DNA of 64,000 bases from Oceanobacillus iheyensis HTE831 (GCF_000011245.1 NC_004193.1:970501-1034500); one strand, 5' to 3'; counted from the first letter of the stretch, positions 24,376-33,682 are shown. Notes: a model not told the origin generated them from the letters alone. Translations and numbers: made by a program.

Positions 24376-24723
24376 ATGGAAAATTTTAACGATGATAAAT
24401 GGATTACACAAATGAAAAAAGGTGTTTATGAACTGGCTATTTTATTATTAGTCAGCAAGCAAGATATGTATGGTTATGAAATTAATAATGCGTTGAATAA
24501 CTTACCAAGTGTGAGCTTGGCTGCGGGGTCCATCTATCCAATTTTAAAAAGGATGGTTAATAAAAACTGGATTTCCTTTTACTGGGTTGATTCTGAAGAT
24601 GGTCCAAGACGTAAGTATTATAAAATAACGGAAGAAGGAGAAAGTGTTGCTCAAAAAAGAATTAGCGAGTACGAGGAGTTATTTGATTCATTACAAAGCT
24701 TAAGAGGAGGATTATATGAATGA
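24376..24723 (+). CDS. PadR family transcriptional regulator
   Basis: 115 residues from ATG 24376. It has a PadR winged helix (GVYELAILLLVSKQDMYGYEINNAL...GSIYPILKRMVNKNWISFYW...PRRKYYKITEEGE) and a C-terminal dimerisation helix. The upstream in-frame ATG at 24352 lies inside the palindrome between the -35 and -10, so it cannot be transcribed from that promoter. 24376 has no Shine-Dalgarno site and would be the 5' end of the mRNA, i.e. leaderless. It overlaps the next gene by 8 nt, and the pair is typical PadR-HAAS autoregulated signalling. Confidence 0.88.
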   Translation: MENFNDDKWITQMKKGVYELAILLLVSKQDMYGYEINNALNNLPSVSLAAGSIYPILKRMVNKNWISFYWVDSEDGPRRKYYKITEEGESVAQKRISEYEELFDSLQSLRGGLYE

Positions 24724-25357
24724 AAAAGACATATTTACTATTGATGATTATTTAGCTCAATTAGAATCACAATTACCAAATGATATACCAAAATCAGAGA
24801 AAGATTCACAACTTTTGGAAATCAAAAGTCATTTAGAAGAAATCGTGAATGAAAATGAGGAGAGAAATGTAAATAGACAGGAAGCTGAAAAGTTAGCAAT
24901 TAATGAGTTTATTTCTGCAGATATGTTAGCGAATCAAATTAATAGTGAATACAAGAATAATAAGAACAAAGATTTTGATTCAGATGACTTTAGGTTCAAA
25001 GGGAGTATGGGTTTTCTTTTCTCTGGTATGGGATTACTACTAGTGTCAGTGTTTCGAGGAGCATTTGAGTTAGAAATGACACTTGTTGGCTTAATTGCTA
25101 TTGCTGCAGTATTATTTGGTTTAAGTTCTAAGTCTATTCGATGGACAAGTGAAAGAGTAGATTATATAAAAACAATATCAAAAAATCTCTTATATATAAT
25201 TCTTCCGATGGGTGCTGTTACATTTATGATTAGAAGCTTTTTGGATGGAGCAGTGAATTTTACTGCATTCTTCTTCTTTCTTTGTTTTATGTTTATAGTT
25301 TTTGCGATCATTTTTTACTTGAGAAGACTCTTTTATCAAAAGAAGTTAAATATTTAA
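24716..25357 (+). CDS. HAAS-domain (DUF1700-like) membrane protein
   Basis: 213 residues, ATG 24716 after AGAGGAGG. The N-terminal ~85 residues form the helical HAAS domain (IDDYLAQLESQLPNDIPKSEKDSQLLEIKSHLEEIV...EAEKLAINEF). Four membrane helices follow (~100-115, 122-137, 160-178, 185-203). HAAS proteins are regularly coupled to PadR regulators and thought to bind or sequester them or modulate a transporter. No ABC transporter follows here, so its partner is not evident. Confidence 0.8.
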   Translation: MNEKDIFTIDDYLAQLESQLPNDIPKSEKDSQLLEIKSHLEEIVNENEERNVNRQEAEKLAINEFISADMLANQINSEYKNNKNKDFDSDDFRFKGSMGFLFSGMGLLLVSVFRGAFELEMTLVGLIAIAAVLFGLSSKSIRWTSERVDYIKTISKNLLYIILPMGAVTFMIRSFLDGAVNFTAFFFFLCFMFIVFAIIFYLRRLFYQKKLNI

Positions 25358-26047
25358 ATAGATGAGTCATCTCTATCACAACGAACAGTTTTTAAAATGG
25401 ATGATTATGTGGAGAATTCAGTCCGAAAAAGATCTTTTAACCTAGTGAGGACATGTACGGGAAAGATTTTGTTTAAATTAAATTTGAATAGCATTTTAGG
25501 ATTTTATATCGTCTATCGCAAGTGATTGGTAGTAATACTCCCTTCTTAAATCCTTAGAGAGAATGCTATAGAGCCTTTAGGGTGCATCTTGTGATAATAA
25601 CATTCAAGTGAGAGAAAGAAATCCCGATGAAAGAGATTTTAATTTCATCGGGGTTTTTTGGGTGTATATAATTTGCTGAATTCTCCTTGATAGTGAATAG
25701 CACGGTCCTAACTCCATCAATTCAACATTAAGAATCTTATAAACATCATTAATTAAAGCAGTGATGTTGACAGTTTTTCCTACTTCCCTTGAAAAATGGT
25801 TCAGCTATAAAAAATAGTTAAATAAGCTTCTAGTTGTTAACGACATGAATATTGTTGAATATATATTGATCAATGATGTCTTAGCCTCATGACAATGGTA
25901 ATGTTTTTACCGTAAATAATTTAATTAGTTACATATAATGTACCTTTTTTAATGAATTAACAAATGTAATGAAAATTACTTGGTATAATGTAAAGATATA
26001 TCAATACATGGATAATTTTGTAATTAATTAAATAGGGGAGGAAAAGT
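25358..26047. other. 690-bp stretch without a confident gene
   Basis: Contains a 42-codon frame at 25397-25525 (MDDYVENSVRKRSFNLV...) with no ribosome site. It also holds an orphan terminator (25623-25659) and a protein-like minus-strand frame near 25670-25795 that lacks a start. It probably contains eroded gene fragments. An extended -10 (TTGGTATAAT near 25980) ahead of tnrA is a likely tnrA promoter. Confidence 0.4.
25623..25659 (+). terminator. Intrinsic terminator (orphan)
   Basis: 10-bp stem CCCGATGAAA/TTTCATCGGG, 10-nt loop, then GTTTTTTGG. No intact gene is visible immediately upstream. Confidence 0.8.
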
Positions 26048-26350
26048 ATGACTTCATACAAGAACAAAAAAGTCATTACCATTGGAATAGTAAATGAATT
26101 AACTGGTCTTTCTGTACGACAAATTCGTTATTATGAAGAGCGGGGATTAATTTACCCAGAAAGATCGAAAAATGGTACTCGAAAATATTCCTTCTCTGAT
26201 ATCGAGACACTGATGAATATTGCAGAGCAGCGAGAAGAAGGTGTGCAAACTAGAGAAATAAAACATAATATGCAGAAAAAGAAAAACAAGCAAAAGGTTA
26301 AGGAAGAGATGCTCCGTGGACAGATTAACGCACATTTTCATAAAAAATAA
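26048..26350 (+). CDS. tnrA: TnrA-like nitrogen regulator (MerR family)
   Basis: 100 residues, ATG 26048 after AGGGGAGGA. It is near-identical to TnrA in its DNA-binding region: [40 protein letters not shown]. It ends [15 protein letters not shown], the glutamine-synthetase-responsive C-terminus. GlnR is longer (~130) with a different tail. TnrA activates and represses nitrogen genes under limitation. A consensus TnrA box lies just downstream, in front of the transport/M20 operon. Confidence 0.88.
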   Translation: MTSYKNKKVITIGIVNELTGLSVRQIRYYEERGLIYPERSKNGTRKYSFSDIETLMNIAEQREEGVQTREIKHNMQKKKNKQKVKEEMLRGQINAHFHKK

Positions 26351-26384
26351 CTGTGTAGTGAAATATAAAGCTGTTGAAATTTAT

Positions 26385-26401
26385 TGTTAGAAAATCTTAC
26401 A
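26385..26401. promoter_or_regulatory. TnrA/GlnR box
   Basis: TGTTAGAAAATCTTACA matches the 17-bp consensus TGTNANAWWWTNTNACA at every defined position. It lies between tnrA and the membrane-protein/M20 operon (start 26540), about 140 bp upstream, consistent with activation of that operon in nitrogen limitation. Confidence 0.8.
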
Positions 26402-26539
26402 AATGAATTGCAGTATGATAGGAACTCCTTTTTAATGTATAAGTATAAAATAAAATAATTGAATCTTTAGATAATACTAAATTACTAGTTTATTATCTTT
26501 AATTAATTATAGGTAGTATAAAAAGGAGGAGTTTTGATA

Positions 26540-27256
26540 GTGGAAGCAACTATGACTGTTGCAAATAGTCCTATTGTATGGTTATTCGCTTTCCTGGTTA
26601 TTAGTGTGGTCGCTTTTCAAGGAATAAAATTTATTTTTTTAGCGTTAAAGACGAGTCCCAGTGTAGGAATGACGAAAGAAGAGACGAAGAGTGCAATTAA
26701 AGTTGGAGCGATAAATGCAATTGGACCTTCATTAGGTATTATTATTGTTGCGATATCATTAATTGCTTTATTAGGAGAGCCGCTTACCTTGATGCGCATC
26801 GGTATAATTGGGTCCGCAGGGATTGAGGCTACAGGGGCTCAGCTTGCAACTTCATCTGCAGGTGTTGACCTAGGGACATCAGCCTTTACGAATGAAGTAT
26901 TTACATTAGTAGTGTGGGTATTATGCTTAGGCGGAATCGGATGGTTATTAGTTGTTACATTATTTACAAAGTCACTTGGGAAAATGCAAGCAAAAATTGT
27001 TAGTAAGAATAAAAATAAACAATTTCCAATCATGATTATTCTCTCAACAGCAGCGATGTTAGGTATCTTTAGTAACTTTGTGATGGATGAAATGGTAAAA
27101 GGAGTGACAAGTGCAGCTGTTATTTTTGCATCAGCTATTGCGATGATTCTTGTTTCTTTAATTACTAAAAATATCAAGAAACTCAAATGGTTAAATGAAT
27201 ACTCCTTAGGAATATCAATTATTGTTGGTCTGTCTGTTAGTTTTATGATGTTCTAA
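26540..27256 (+). CDS. DUF5058 family membrane protein (putative transporter)
   Basis: About 238 residues. GTG 26540 is favoured (AAAGGAGGAG 10 nt before); TTG 26534 is alternative. Six to seven helices with Gly/Ser-rich motifs (TSPSVGMTKEETKSAIKVGAINAIGPSLG; RIGIIGSAGIEATGAQLATSS). I recall these as DUF5058 proteins, found beside a second membrane protein and an amidohydrolase. It is probably one half of a two-protein importer. The next gene follows after 27 nt. Confidence 0.7.
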   Translation: MEATMTVANSPIVWLFAFLVISVVAFQGIKFIFLALKTSPSVGMTKEETKSAIKVGAINAIGPSLGIIIVAISLIALLGEPLTLMRIGIIGSAGIEATGAQLATSSAGVDLGTSAFTNEVFTLVVWVLCLGGIGWLLVVTLFTKSLGKMQAKIVSKNKNKQFPIMIILSTAAMLGIFSNFVMDEMVKGVTSAAVIFASAIAMILVSLITKNIKKLKWLNEYSLGISIIVGLSVSFMMF

Positions 27257-27283
27257 TATAGATAAAAAGGGAGATGAGTATGA

Positions 27284-27994
27284 ATGGAAGTAAGTAGAAG
27301 AGTCATAGAAACAGAAGAAATACAGTCAGCCAAGGCATTGAGTATGTCACTATTTCACCAACGATCTCATTTTTGGGGTAGGGTAACTATTTGGACTGTA
27401 ATCCTATTAACCATTAGCTTACCTTTTACTCTATCATTTTATCTTGGTTATCACCCTGGGTGGCAAGCCATATTAACTGGATTTTTAGCATACGCATCTG
27501 TAGTGGGAGTGATTTGGTTTGTCGAACCAATTTCATATTATCCAACACTTGGGGTATCAGGAACATATATGGCATTTCTTACTGGAAACATTGCCAATAT
27601 GTGCTTACCATCAGCAGCAGCTGCACAGAATGCGATAGGAACGGATCCTGGTTCTAAAAAAGGAGAAATTGCAGCTGCATTAGCAATTGGTGCTGCTTCC
27701 ATTGTAAATCTATTATTTTTAATCATGATTATTTTAGGAGGATCCTATATCCTGTCTATTATTCCTGAGTCCGTGAAATCTGTGTTCCCCTATATTGTAC
27801 CTTCTATTTTTGGTGGGATATTTGCACAATTCGCATTGAAAAAACCACTATATGGTGCAATAGCAATTTCGATTGCTTTACTATTATATCTACTTTCTAT
27901 ACCGACGTTAATTAAAGGATTGTTATGTATTATTTGTACCGTTTCTATAGTACTTGTAATCGAGAAAAAGAAATTTAAAAATAAAGTAGCCTAA
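27284..27994 (+). CDS. Membrane protein, partner of the DUF5058 protein
   Basis: 236 residues, ATG 27284 after AAAGGGAGATG. The soluble N-terminus (VIETEEIQSAKALSMSLFHQRSHFWG) precedes about six helices. Conserved-looking loops are EPISYYPTLGVSGTYMAFLTGNIANMCLPSAAAAQ and SKKGEIAAALAIGAASIVN. Gly/Asn/Ser-rich half-helices suggest a substrate pathway. I cannot give a family name. Position between DUF5058 and the M20 hydrolase (17 nt gap) implies uptake of an amide or N-acyl amino acid. Confidence 0.65.
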   Translation: MEVSRRVIETEEIQSAKALSMSLFHQRSHFWGRVTIWTVILLTISLPFTLSFYLGYHPGWQAILTGFLAYASVVGVIWFVEPISYYPTLGVSGTYMAFLTGNIANMCLPSAAAAQNAIGTDPGSKKGEIAAALAIGAASIVNLLFLIMIILGGSYILSIIPESVKSVFPYIVPSIFGGIFAQFALKKPLYGAIAISIALLLYLLSIPTLIKGLLCIICTVSIVLVIEKKKFKNKVA

Positions 27995-28011
27995 TTCTAG
28001 GAGGATGTTTC

Positions 28012-29439
28012 ATGAGTAAAAAAGATATTTTAGATTGGATAAGTACAAATGAGGGGGTTTTTACGGACATCGCGAAAAATATTTGGGAAAATCCACAATT
28101 AGCTTATGATGAAGATTATGCAAGCCAGCTACAAATAGATACGTTAAAAAATGAAGATTTCCGTATTCAACCTAATATTGGTGGGGTTCCTACTGCATTT
28201 GTAGCTGAATATGGGAGTGAAGCACCAATTATTGGTGTACTAGGCGAGTTCGATGCTTTGCCCGGTTTATCACAAACAGTATCACCAACAAAGGAAGAAA
28301 TTGTAGCTGATGGACCAGGGCATGGATGTGGTCACCATCTATTAGGAACAGCTGGTGTTGAAGCAGTAATTGCATTAAAGGATTATATGAAAAAAGAAGG
28401 TATTAAAGGAACCATACGTTATTATGGGTGCCCAGCAGAGGAAGTACTTTCAGGTAAAACATATATGGCAAGAGAGGGTGTATTTGATGATTTAGATTGT
28501 TGTTTGACTTGGCATCCTGGTACATCAAATTTTACAGTGAATCAAAGTATGCAGGCGATGGTTTCTGTTGAATTTGTATTTACAGGGATAACAGCACATG
28601 CTGCTGCAGCACCGCATGCCGGAAGAAGTGCTCTTGATGCAGTAGAGTTAATGAATGTCGGTACAAATTATATGCGAGAACATGTTTTAGATGGATCACG
28701 AATTCATTATGTTATAACTAATGGTGGACTAGCTCCAAATGTTGTGCCCGATCAAGCGAAGGTATGGTATTACTTACGAGCTGCTACGAAGGAACAAGTG
28801 AATGATATGTTACGAAGAGTGAAAAAGATTGCAGATGGAGCAGTGTTAATGACAGAAACAGAAGTGGAATCAAATATCTTAGCATTTGCTTACGAAACAC
28901 TTCCAAATGAAACATTAAATGACGTAATGTATGAAAATATGATGCAATCGGAGATATCATTTACGAAAGAAGAAGAAACATTTGCAACACATTTATTAGA
29001 AAGTATTGATTCAGAGATTGTAGAGATGTCGAAAAAACAATTACGTGATCAAGTAGATGATTTACTTCCGACACATATAACTAATAATAAGCAATTACTA
29101 GGGTCTTCAGTCGGAGGCTCAACGGATGTGGGGGATGTAAGTTGGATTACACCTACTGGAATGGTGATGACTACTTGTGCACCTGTTGGGGTCCAGGCAC
29201 ATACTTGGCAAGCCACTTCAGCTTATGGTTCTTCCATTGGCTATAAAGGGATGCATTTAGCAGCGAAAACAATGGCATTAACTTTATATGATCTTTTTTC
29301 AAATGAAGAGCTTGTTGTTCAAGCAAAAGAAGAATTTAAACAAAGTACAATAGACAAGCCTTATAAAGCTGGGATACCTGATGATGTTAAGCCACCAGTA
29401 AAAAGGAAAGTAGATCCTGTTCTTGCATCCATGAAGTAA
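28012..29439 (+). CDS. M20 family amidohydrolase (AbgB-like)
   Basis: 475 residues, ATG 28012 after AGGAGGATG. M20 dizinc hydrolase: GEFDALPGLSQ, GPGHGCGHHLLG (~101-112), PAEE (~141-144), LTWHPG (His ligand), and a dimerisation domain with TAHAAAAPHAGRSALDAVELMNVGTNYMREH. That block is characteristic of p-aminobenzoyl-glutamate hydrolase subunit B and related aminoacylases. The final ligand region is AHTWQATSA. It likely cleaves an acyl-amino-acid amide to release amino nitrogen. It is the last gene of a TnrA-boxed operon with its own terminator. Confidence 0.88.
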   Translation: MSKKDILDWISTNEGVFTDIAKNIWENPQLAYDEDYASQLQIDTLKNEDFRIQPNIGGVPTAFVAEYGSEAPIIGVLGEFDALPGLSQTVSPTKEEIVADGPGHGCGHHLLGTAGVEAVIALKDYMKKEGIKGTIRYYGCPAEEVLSGKTYMAREGVFDDLDCCLTWHPGTSNFTVNQSMQAMVSVEFVFTGITAHAAAAPHAGRSALDAVELMNVGTNYMREHVLDGSRIHYVITNGGLAPNVVPDQAKVWYYLRAATKEQVNDMLRRVKKIADGAVLMTETEVESNILAFAYETLPNETLNDVMYENMMQSEISFTKEEETFATHLLESIDSEIVEMSKKQLRDQVDDLLPTHITNNKQLLGSSVGGSTDVGDVSWITPTGMVMTTCAPVGVQAHTWQATSAYGSSIGYKGMHLAAKTMALTLYDLFSNEELVVQAKEEFKQSTIDKPYKAGIPDDVKPPVKRKVDPVLASMK

Positions 29440-29456
29440 ATAGAAAATATACGTAG

Positions 29457-29487
29457 AGCATTCTCATTTTGATGAGGGTGCTTTTTT
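29457..29487 (+). terminator. Intrinsic terminator of the M20 operon
   Basis: AGCATTCTCAT/ATGAGGGTGCT stem (G-U tolerated), 4-nt loop, TTTTT tail. Confidence 0.85.
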
Positions 29488-29655
29488 GATAGTTAAGAAG
29501 CATTTGTAGGAAGAAATTTTACACCTAAATTAGTAGAACACACTCGTGATGGTTCTTAACAGACGCTTGTGCTTTTTCTCAAATTAGCAGATGGCTAAAG
29601 GATTATTTTATCGAATCTATACAAAAAATGTAGGAATTTAGAAGGAAACGAAAAT

Positions 29656-29694
29656 AGCATGGAAAAAATTATCTTTATTTCCATGCTGATTTTT
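29656..29694 (+). terminator. Second terminator-like hairpin
   Basis: 10-bp perfect stem AGCATGGAAA/TTTCCATGCT then GATTTTTTAG. No gene lies between it and the previous terminator. The 29440-30057 gap otherwise holds only this and the Fur boxes. Confidence 0.7.
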
Positions 29695-29947
29695 TAGTTA
29701 TTAGGTGAAAATCGCACTATATCAACACTTAAACTGTATAGTTGGTTCTCATTTCCTTAAATTAAACTCAATGATAATTATTTTGGATGGTAATAACTGT
29801 ATTTTAGAGATAAGTAACTGTTATAGACCGGTATATCAACCTTCAGGAAGTTATGATGAGCATAATATATTGTATGTATCCTAAATAATATAGGCTTTTT
29901 TACCTTGTTGACGGATAGGTTCATGTATTCTAAAGTATTCAGTATAT

Positions 29948-29966
29948 GATAATGATAATCATTATC
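29948..29966. promoter_or_regulatory. Fur box (consensus)
   Basis: GATAATGATAATCATTATC, identical to the classical 19-bp Fur consensus, ~95 bp before dhbA. A TTGATA at 29981 may be a -35. Confidence 0.93.
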
Positions 29967-30022
29967 ATTTAAATTACCAATTGATACCAACTAAAGCTCG
30001 TCTTTATTTTTTTATATCTCAT

Positions 30023-30037
30023 TGAGAATGATTATCA
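30023..30037. promoter_or_regulatory. Second Fur box
   Basis: TGAGAATGATTATCA, a 7-1-7 Fur site (one mismatch in the left half), immediately before the dhbA ribosome site. The paired boxes imply tight iron repression of the whole siderophore operon. Confidence 0.85.
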
Positions 30038-30060
30038 ATTGAAGGAGGTATGGTGAATTG

Positions 30061-30834
30061 ATGGAAAAGAAAGTTGCCATTGTTACGGGTGCAGCTCAAG
30101 GAATGGGATATGAAGTATTTCATGCTTTAGCAGTGAGAGGTTATGTAACGATAGGAATTGATATCCAAGAAGAAAAGCTACAAAAAATTAAAGATATAGC
30201 TGAGACGGATCATTTAGCAGCTGAAACATTTTATGCTGATGTCTCTGATAGTACAAGGGTCAATGAAATTATTGATCAAGTATATAAAACCTATGGAAGA
30301 ATAGATGTTTTGGTTAATGCAGCTGGAGTACTTTCACTAGGAGAGGTAACGACACTTTCCGATGAAGACTGGGAGCGAACATTTGCTGTAAATACCAATG
30401 GCGTTTTTCATGTTTCGAGAGCTGTATGTAATCGAATGAAAGAAAATAAACAGGGTGCAGTAGTGACTATTAGTTCCAATGCAGCGTCCGTACCGAGAAC
30501 GTCAATGGCAGCTTACAGTGCTTCCAAAGCCGCTTCCCTGATGTTTACGAAGTGTCTAGGCTTAGAAATGGCGAGTCATGGAATTCGATGTAATATCGTA
30601 TCACCAGGTGCGACGGATACAGAAATGCAGAGGGCATTTTGGAAGGAAGAAGCAGATATAGAAAAAGGAATAAAAGGTATTCCAGAACAATATCGAGTGG
30701 GTATTCCATTGCAAAAAATAGCGAGTACAACAGAGATCACTGAAGCAGTGTTATTCCTACTATCGGATAGTGCAAGTCATATAACCATGAATAATATTGT
30801 TGTAGATGGAGGAGCCACATTAGGTGCGCAATAG
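30061..30834 (+). CDS. dhbA: 2,3-dihydro-2,3-dihydroxybenzoate dehydrogenase
   Basis: 257 residues; ATG 30061 (or TTG 30058) after GAAGGAGG. Short-chain dehydrogenase: VTGAAQGMGYEV (NAD binding), VNAAGVLSLGE, SSNAASVPRTSMAAYSASKAA with catalytic Ser-Tyr-Lys, and ITMNNIVVDGGATLGAQ at the end as in DhbA/EntA. It oxidises 2,3-dihydro-2,3-DHB to 2,3-dihydroxybenzoate with NAD. First gene of the operon. Confidence 0.93.
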   Translation: MEKKVAIVTGAAQGMGYEVFHALAVRGYVTIGIDIQEEKLQKIKDIAETDHLAAETFYADVSDSTRVNEIIDQVYKTYGRIDVLVNAAGVLSLGEVTTLSDEDWERTFAVNTNGVFHVSRAVCNRMKENKQGAVVTISSNAASVPRTSMAAYSASKAASLMFTKCLGLEMASHGIRCNIVSPGATDTEMQRAFWKEEADIEKGIKGIPEQYRVGIPLQKIASTTEITEAVLFLLSDSASHITMNNIVVDGGATLGAQ

Positions 30835-30859
30835 ATGGAATTAAAGGGAGCTGAATAGT

Positions 30860-32056
30860 ATGTCTGTAAAGACGTTAAATGAAGAGCAACAATTAATTAA
30901 TCAATATAGTCAAGAAGATTACTTATTGTCTTTTCCAAGCAAATGCATTTTAGGTAAAGGGAAAGCAGTTGAACTAACTAATTCGGAACAAAACGGATTG
31001 CCATTTAGCAAAAGAATCGAATCCCTTCTACATAAAGGAACATTGAATGGGATGGAAAATCCAATTGTTATTGGTGCTTTGCCATTTCATCAACAAGATA
31101 AAGGGACATTAGTTATACCAGAAGAAATTCAGCAATCAGAAGTACAACAAATTGTAGATAATTCATTGTCATCAGATAATGTCTCTTCAACACATATACA
31201 ATCGATTCCCTCTGGTAAGGAATATGCAAAAGCAGTGGAGAGGGTTACGAAAGAAATTCAACAAGGAAAGTTAGAAAAAGCGGTTCTTGGCAGGGTTCTA
31301 CAAATAGATGTAGACAAGCAACCAACTATTTCACAACTCGTTCAGAACCTAATTACACATAATCATGATAAGTATAATTTTGCCTTAAATACATCAGAAG
31401 AAAATAAAGAAAAAACATTAATTGGTGCTAGTCCAGAATTATTAATTTCCAAAAAAGGAAGCATCGTTGTTTCCAACCCTTTGGCCGGATCGCGTCCAAG
31501 GCAAAAAGATCCAGAAAAAGATGTATTAATGGCGCAGGAATTACGCCATTCAGAAAAAGATTTGCATGAACATAAGCTTGTTGTTCAGTCTGTAGCAAAT
31601 GCATTGCGACCTTTTTGCAAGGAGTTACATGTACCAAAAGAACCATCTATCATTCATACAGAGACAATGTGGCATCTTTCAACAGAAATCATTGGTCATT
31701 TAGAAGATCCGTTTACACAATCAATTGAAATAGCTGAAAATTTGCATCCAACACCAGCGATATGTGGAACTCCAAACGATATTGCATTGGAGAACATTAA
31801 GCAGCTTGAACCATTTAACCGAGAATATTTTACCGGTTTAATTGGTTGGAGCGATAAAAATGGAGATGGTGAATGGGCGATTACAATTCGCTGTGCGGAG
31901 ATAGAACAAAATAGGATTCGTATGTTTGCAGGTGCAGGAGTTGTACAAGATTCAGTCCCAGAAGAAGAAAAAAACGAAACGGCTGCGAAGTTACAAACGA
32001 TGCTACGTGTATTTGGAATAGATTTTTACGAAGAGGAAGGGAATGGATCATGCTAG
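30860..32056 (+). CDS. dhbC: Isochorismate synthase
   Basis: 398 residues, ATG 30860 after AAAGGGAG. It has the chorismate-binding fold with family blocks SGKEYAKAVERVTKEIQQG, GASPELLISKKG, NPLAGSRPRQ, HPTPAICGTP, EPFNREYFTGLIGW and FAGAGVVQDS. Converts chorismate to isochorismate (Mg-dependent), the first committed step to 2,3-DHB. It overlaps dhbE by 7 nt. Confidence 0.94.
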   Translation: MSVKTLNEEQQLINQYSQEDYLLSFPSKCILGKGKAVELTNSEQNGLPFSKRIESLLHKGTLNGMENPIVIGALPFHQQDKGTLVIPEEIQQSEVQQIVDNSLSSDNVSSTHIQSIPSGKEYAKAVERVTKEIQQGKLEKAVLGRVLQIDVDKQPTISQLVQNLITHNHDKYNFALNTSEENKEKTLIGASPELLISKKGSIVVSNPLAGSRPRQKDPEKDVLMAQELRHSEKDLHEHKLVVQSVANALRPFCKELHVPKEPSIIHTETMWHLSTEIIGHLEDPFTQSIEIAENLHPTPAICGTPNDIALENIKQLEPFNREYFTGLIGWSDKNGDGEWAITIRCAEIEQNRIRMFAGAGVVQDSVPEEEKNETAAKLQTMLRVFGIDFYEEEGNGSC

Positions 32057-33669
32057 AAGGGTATAAGCCATGGCCAGAGAATCTTAGAAAGTACTATCAA
32101 GAAACTGGTTGCTGGACGGGAGAGACTTTCGGAGGAATATTAGAGCAACAAGCTAGAGACAGAAAAGACAGTATTGCGATTACTGATGGAGAGAAATCCA
32201 TTACGTATCAGCAATTAGATGAAAGAGTAAACAAACTAGCTGCAGGATTCATGAAATTAGGTATAGAGAAAGAAGATAGAGTAGTTCTTCAACTACCAAA
32301 TACTATTGAATTTTTTGAGGTTTGTTTCGCGTTATTTCGAATTGGTGCTTTACCTGTTTTTGCTCTACCGCTGCATCGAAAAATGGAAATTAGTTATTTC
32401 TGTGAATTTACAGCAGCTAAAGCGTATATCATTCCAGATGTATTCGATAAATTTGACTACAGAGATCTAGCAAATGAAATAAATAACTCTATTCCTACTC
32501 TGGAGCATACGATTGTTGCAGGTGAAACAGATAATTTTATTTCATTAGAAGAATTATATATGGATGATTCAGCATCTTTTCCAACTATTACTGGAAGTGA
32601 TTTAGCTTTTTTCCAATTATCAGGTGGAAGTACTGGATTACCTAAACTAATTCCGCGTACACATGATGAGTATATTTATAGTCTTCGGAAAAGTGTGGAA
32701 ATATGTCGAATTAGTCAAGATACGAATTTCTTAGCGGTTCTACCTGTTGCACATAATTTTACGATGAGTTCACCAGGAGTTTTTGGTGTCATATATGCTG
32801 GTGGGAAAATTATTCTAAGTAAATATCCTAGTCCTGATGTGGCTTTTCCGTTAATAGAAAAGGAGAAAGTAGATTTCACATCATTGGTTCCACCATTAGC
32901 GATTGTATGGTTACAAGCGCAGAAAAGGACAAAAGCAGATTTACGTTCGTTGGAAGTCATTCAAGTTGGTGGAGCAAAATGCAGTGTTGAAGTTGCGAAA
33001 CAAATTGGCCCGGCGTTTCACTGTAAATTACAGCAAGTATTTGGTATGGCAGAAGGCCTAGTAAATTATACGAGATTAGATGACGACGATGAAGTAGTTA
33101 TTCATACACAAGGCAAACCGATGTCAGCGTATGATGAAATTCGTATTGTGGATGAAGAAGATAATGAGCTACCAGTAGGAGAAACAGGACAACTTCAAGC
33201 GAGAGGTCCATATACCATCATTGGTTATTTCAATGTAGAAGACCATAATGCAAAAGCTTTTACTTCGGATGGTTTTTATCGCACTGGAGATTTAGTCAAA
33301 CTAACGGAGGAAGGGTATCTAATCGTTGAAGGAAGAGATAAGGATCAAATTAATCGTGGTGGCGAAAAAATTGCCGCAGAAGAGGTAGAAAATTATATCC
33401 TATCACTTTCAGGCATACATGATGTAGCAATGGTGAGTATGCCAGACAAATTTCTTGGAGAAAGGTCTTGTGCCTTTGTCATAAAAAATGATGAAGAATT
33501 AACGAGCAATGACATAAAGGATTTCTTACAGCATAAAGGAATAGCTAATTTTAAAATCCCAGATCGGATAGAATTCGTGGATCGTTTTCCATATACAGCA
33601 CTAGGTAAGGTGAGTAAGAAAAACTTAAGAGCAATGATAAAAGAAAAAATCACACAAAAAAGTTATTAA
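32050..33669 (+). CDS. dhbE: 2,3-dihydroxybenzoate-AMP ligase
   Basis: 539 residues, ATG 32050 inside the dhbC end (GAAGGGAATGG site). Stand-alone adenylation enzyme: P-loop-like LSGGSTGLPKLIPRTH (~190), VFGMAEGLVNYTRLDD, YRTGDLVKL, GRDKDQINRGGEKI and C-terminal Lys in YTALGKVSKKNL. The N-terminal YKPWPENLRKYYQETGCW is typical of EntE/DhbE. It activates 2,3-DHB as the acyl-AMP and loads it onto the DhbB carrier domain. Confidence 0.95.
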   Translation: MLEGYKPWPENLRKYYQETGCWTGETFGGILEQQARDRKDSIAITDGEKSITYQQLDERVNKLAAGFMKLGIEKEDRVVLQLPNTIEFFEVCFALFRIGALPVFALPLHRKMEISYFCEFTAAKAYIIPDVFDKFDYRDLANEINNSIPTLEHTIVAGETDNFISLEELYMDDSASFPTITGSDLAFFQLSGGSTGLPKLIPRTHDEYIYSLRKSVEICRISQDTNFLAVLPVAHNFTMSSPGVFGVIYAGGKIILSKYPSPDVAFPLIEKEKVDFTSLVPPLAIVWLQAQKRTKADLRSLEVIQVGGAKCSVEVAKQIGPAFHCKLQQVFGMAEGLVNYTRLDDDDEVVIHTQGKPMSAYDEIRIVDEEDNELPVGETGQLQARGPYTIIGYFNVEDHNAKAFTSDGFYRTGDLVKLTEEGYLIVEGRDKDQINRGGEKIAAEEVENYILSLSGIHDVAMVSMPDKFLGERSCAFVIKNDEELTSNDIKDFLQHKGIANFKIPDRIEFVDRFPYTALGKVSKKNLRAMIKEKITQKSY

Positions 33670-33682
33670 GGAGAGATAAATA

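Noticed and set aside
25670..25795. Protein-like minus-strand frame (VNITALINDVYKILN...LSRRIQQIIY) faintly resembling Spo0E-type phosphatases
   Set aside because: A stop precedes it, it has no start codon or ribosome site, and the SQxLD signature of Spo0E is absent.
29778..29990. 70-codon minus-strand frame upstream of dhbA
   Set aside because: It runs through the consensus Fur box, has no ribosome site, and its composition (Tyr/His/Asn) is that of AT-rich noncoding DNA.
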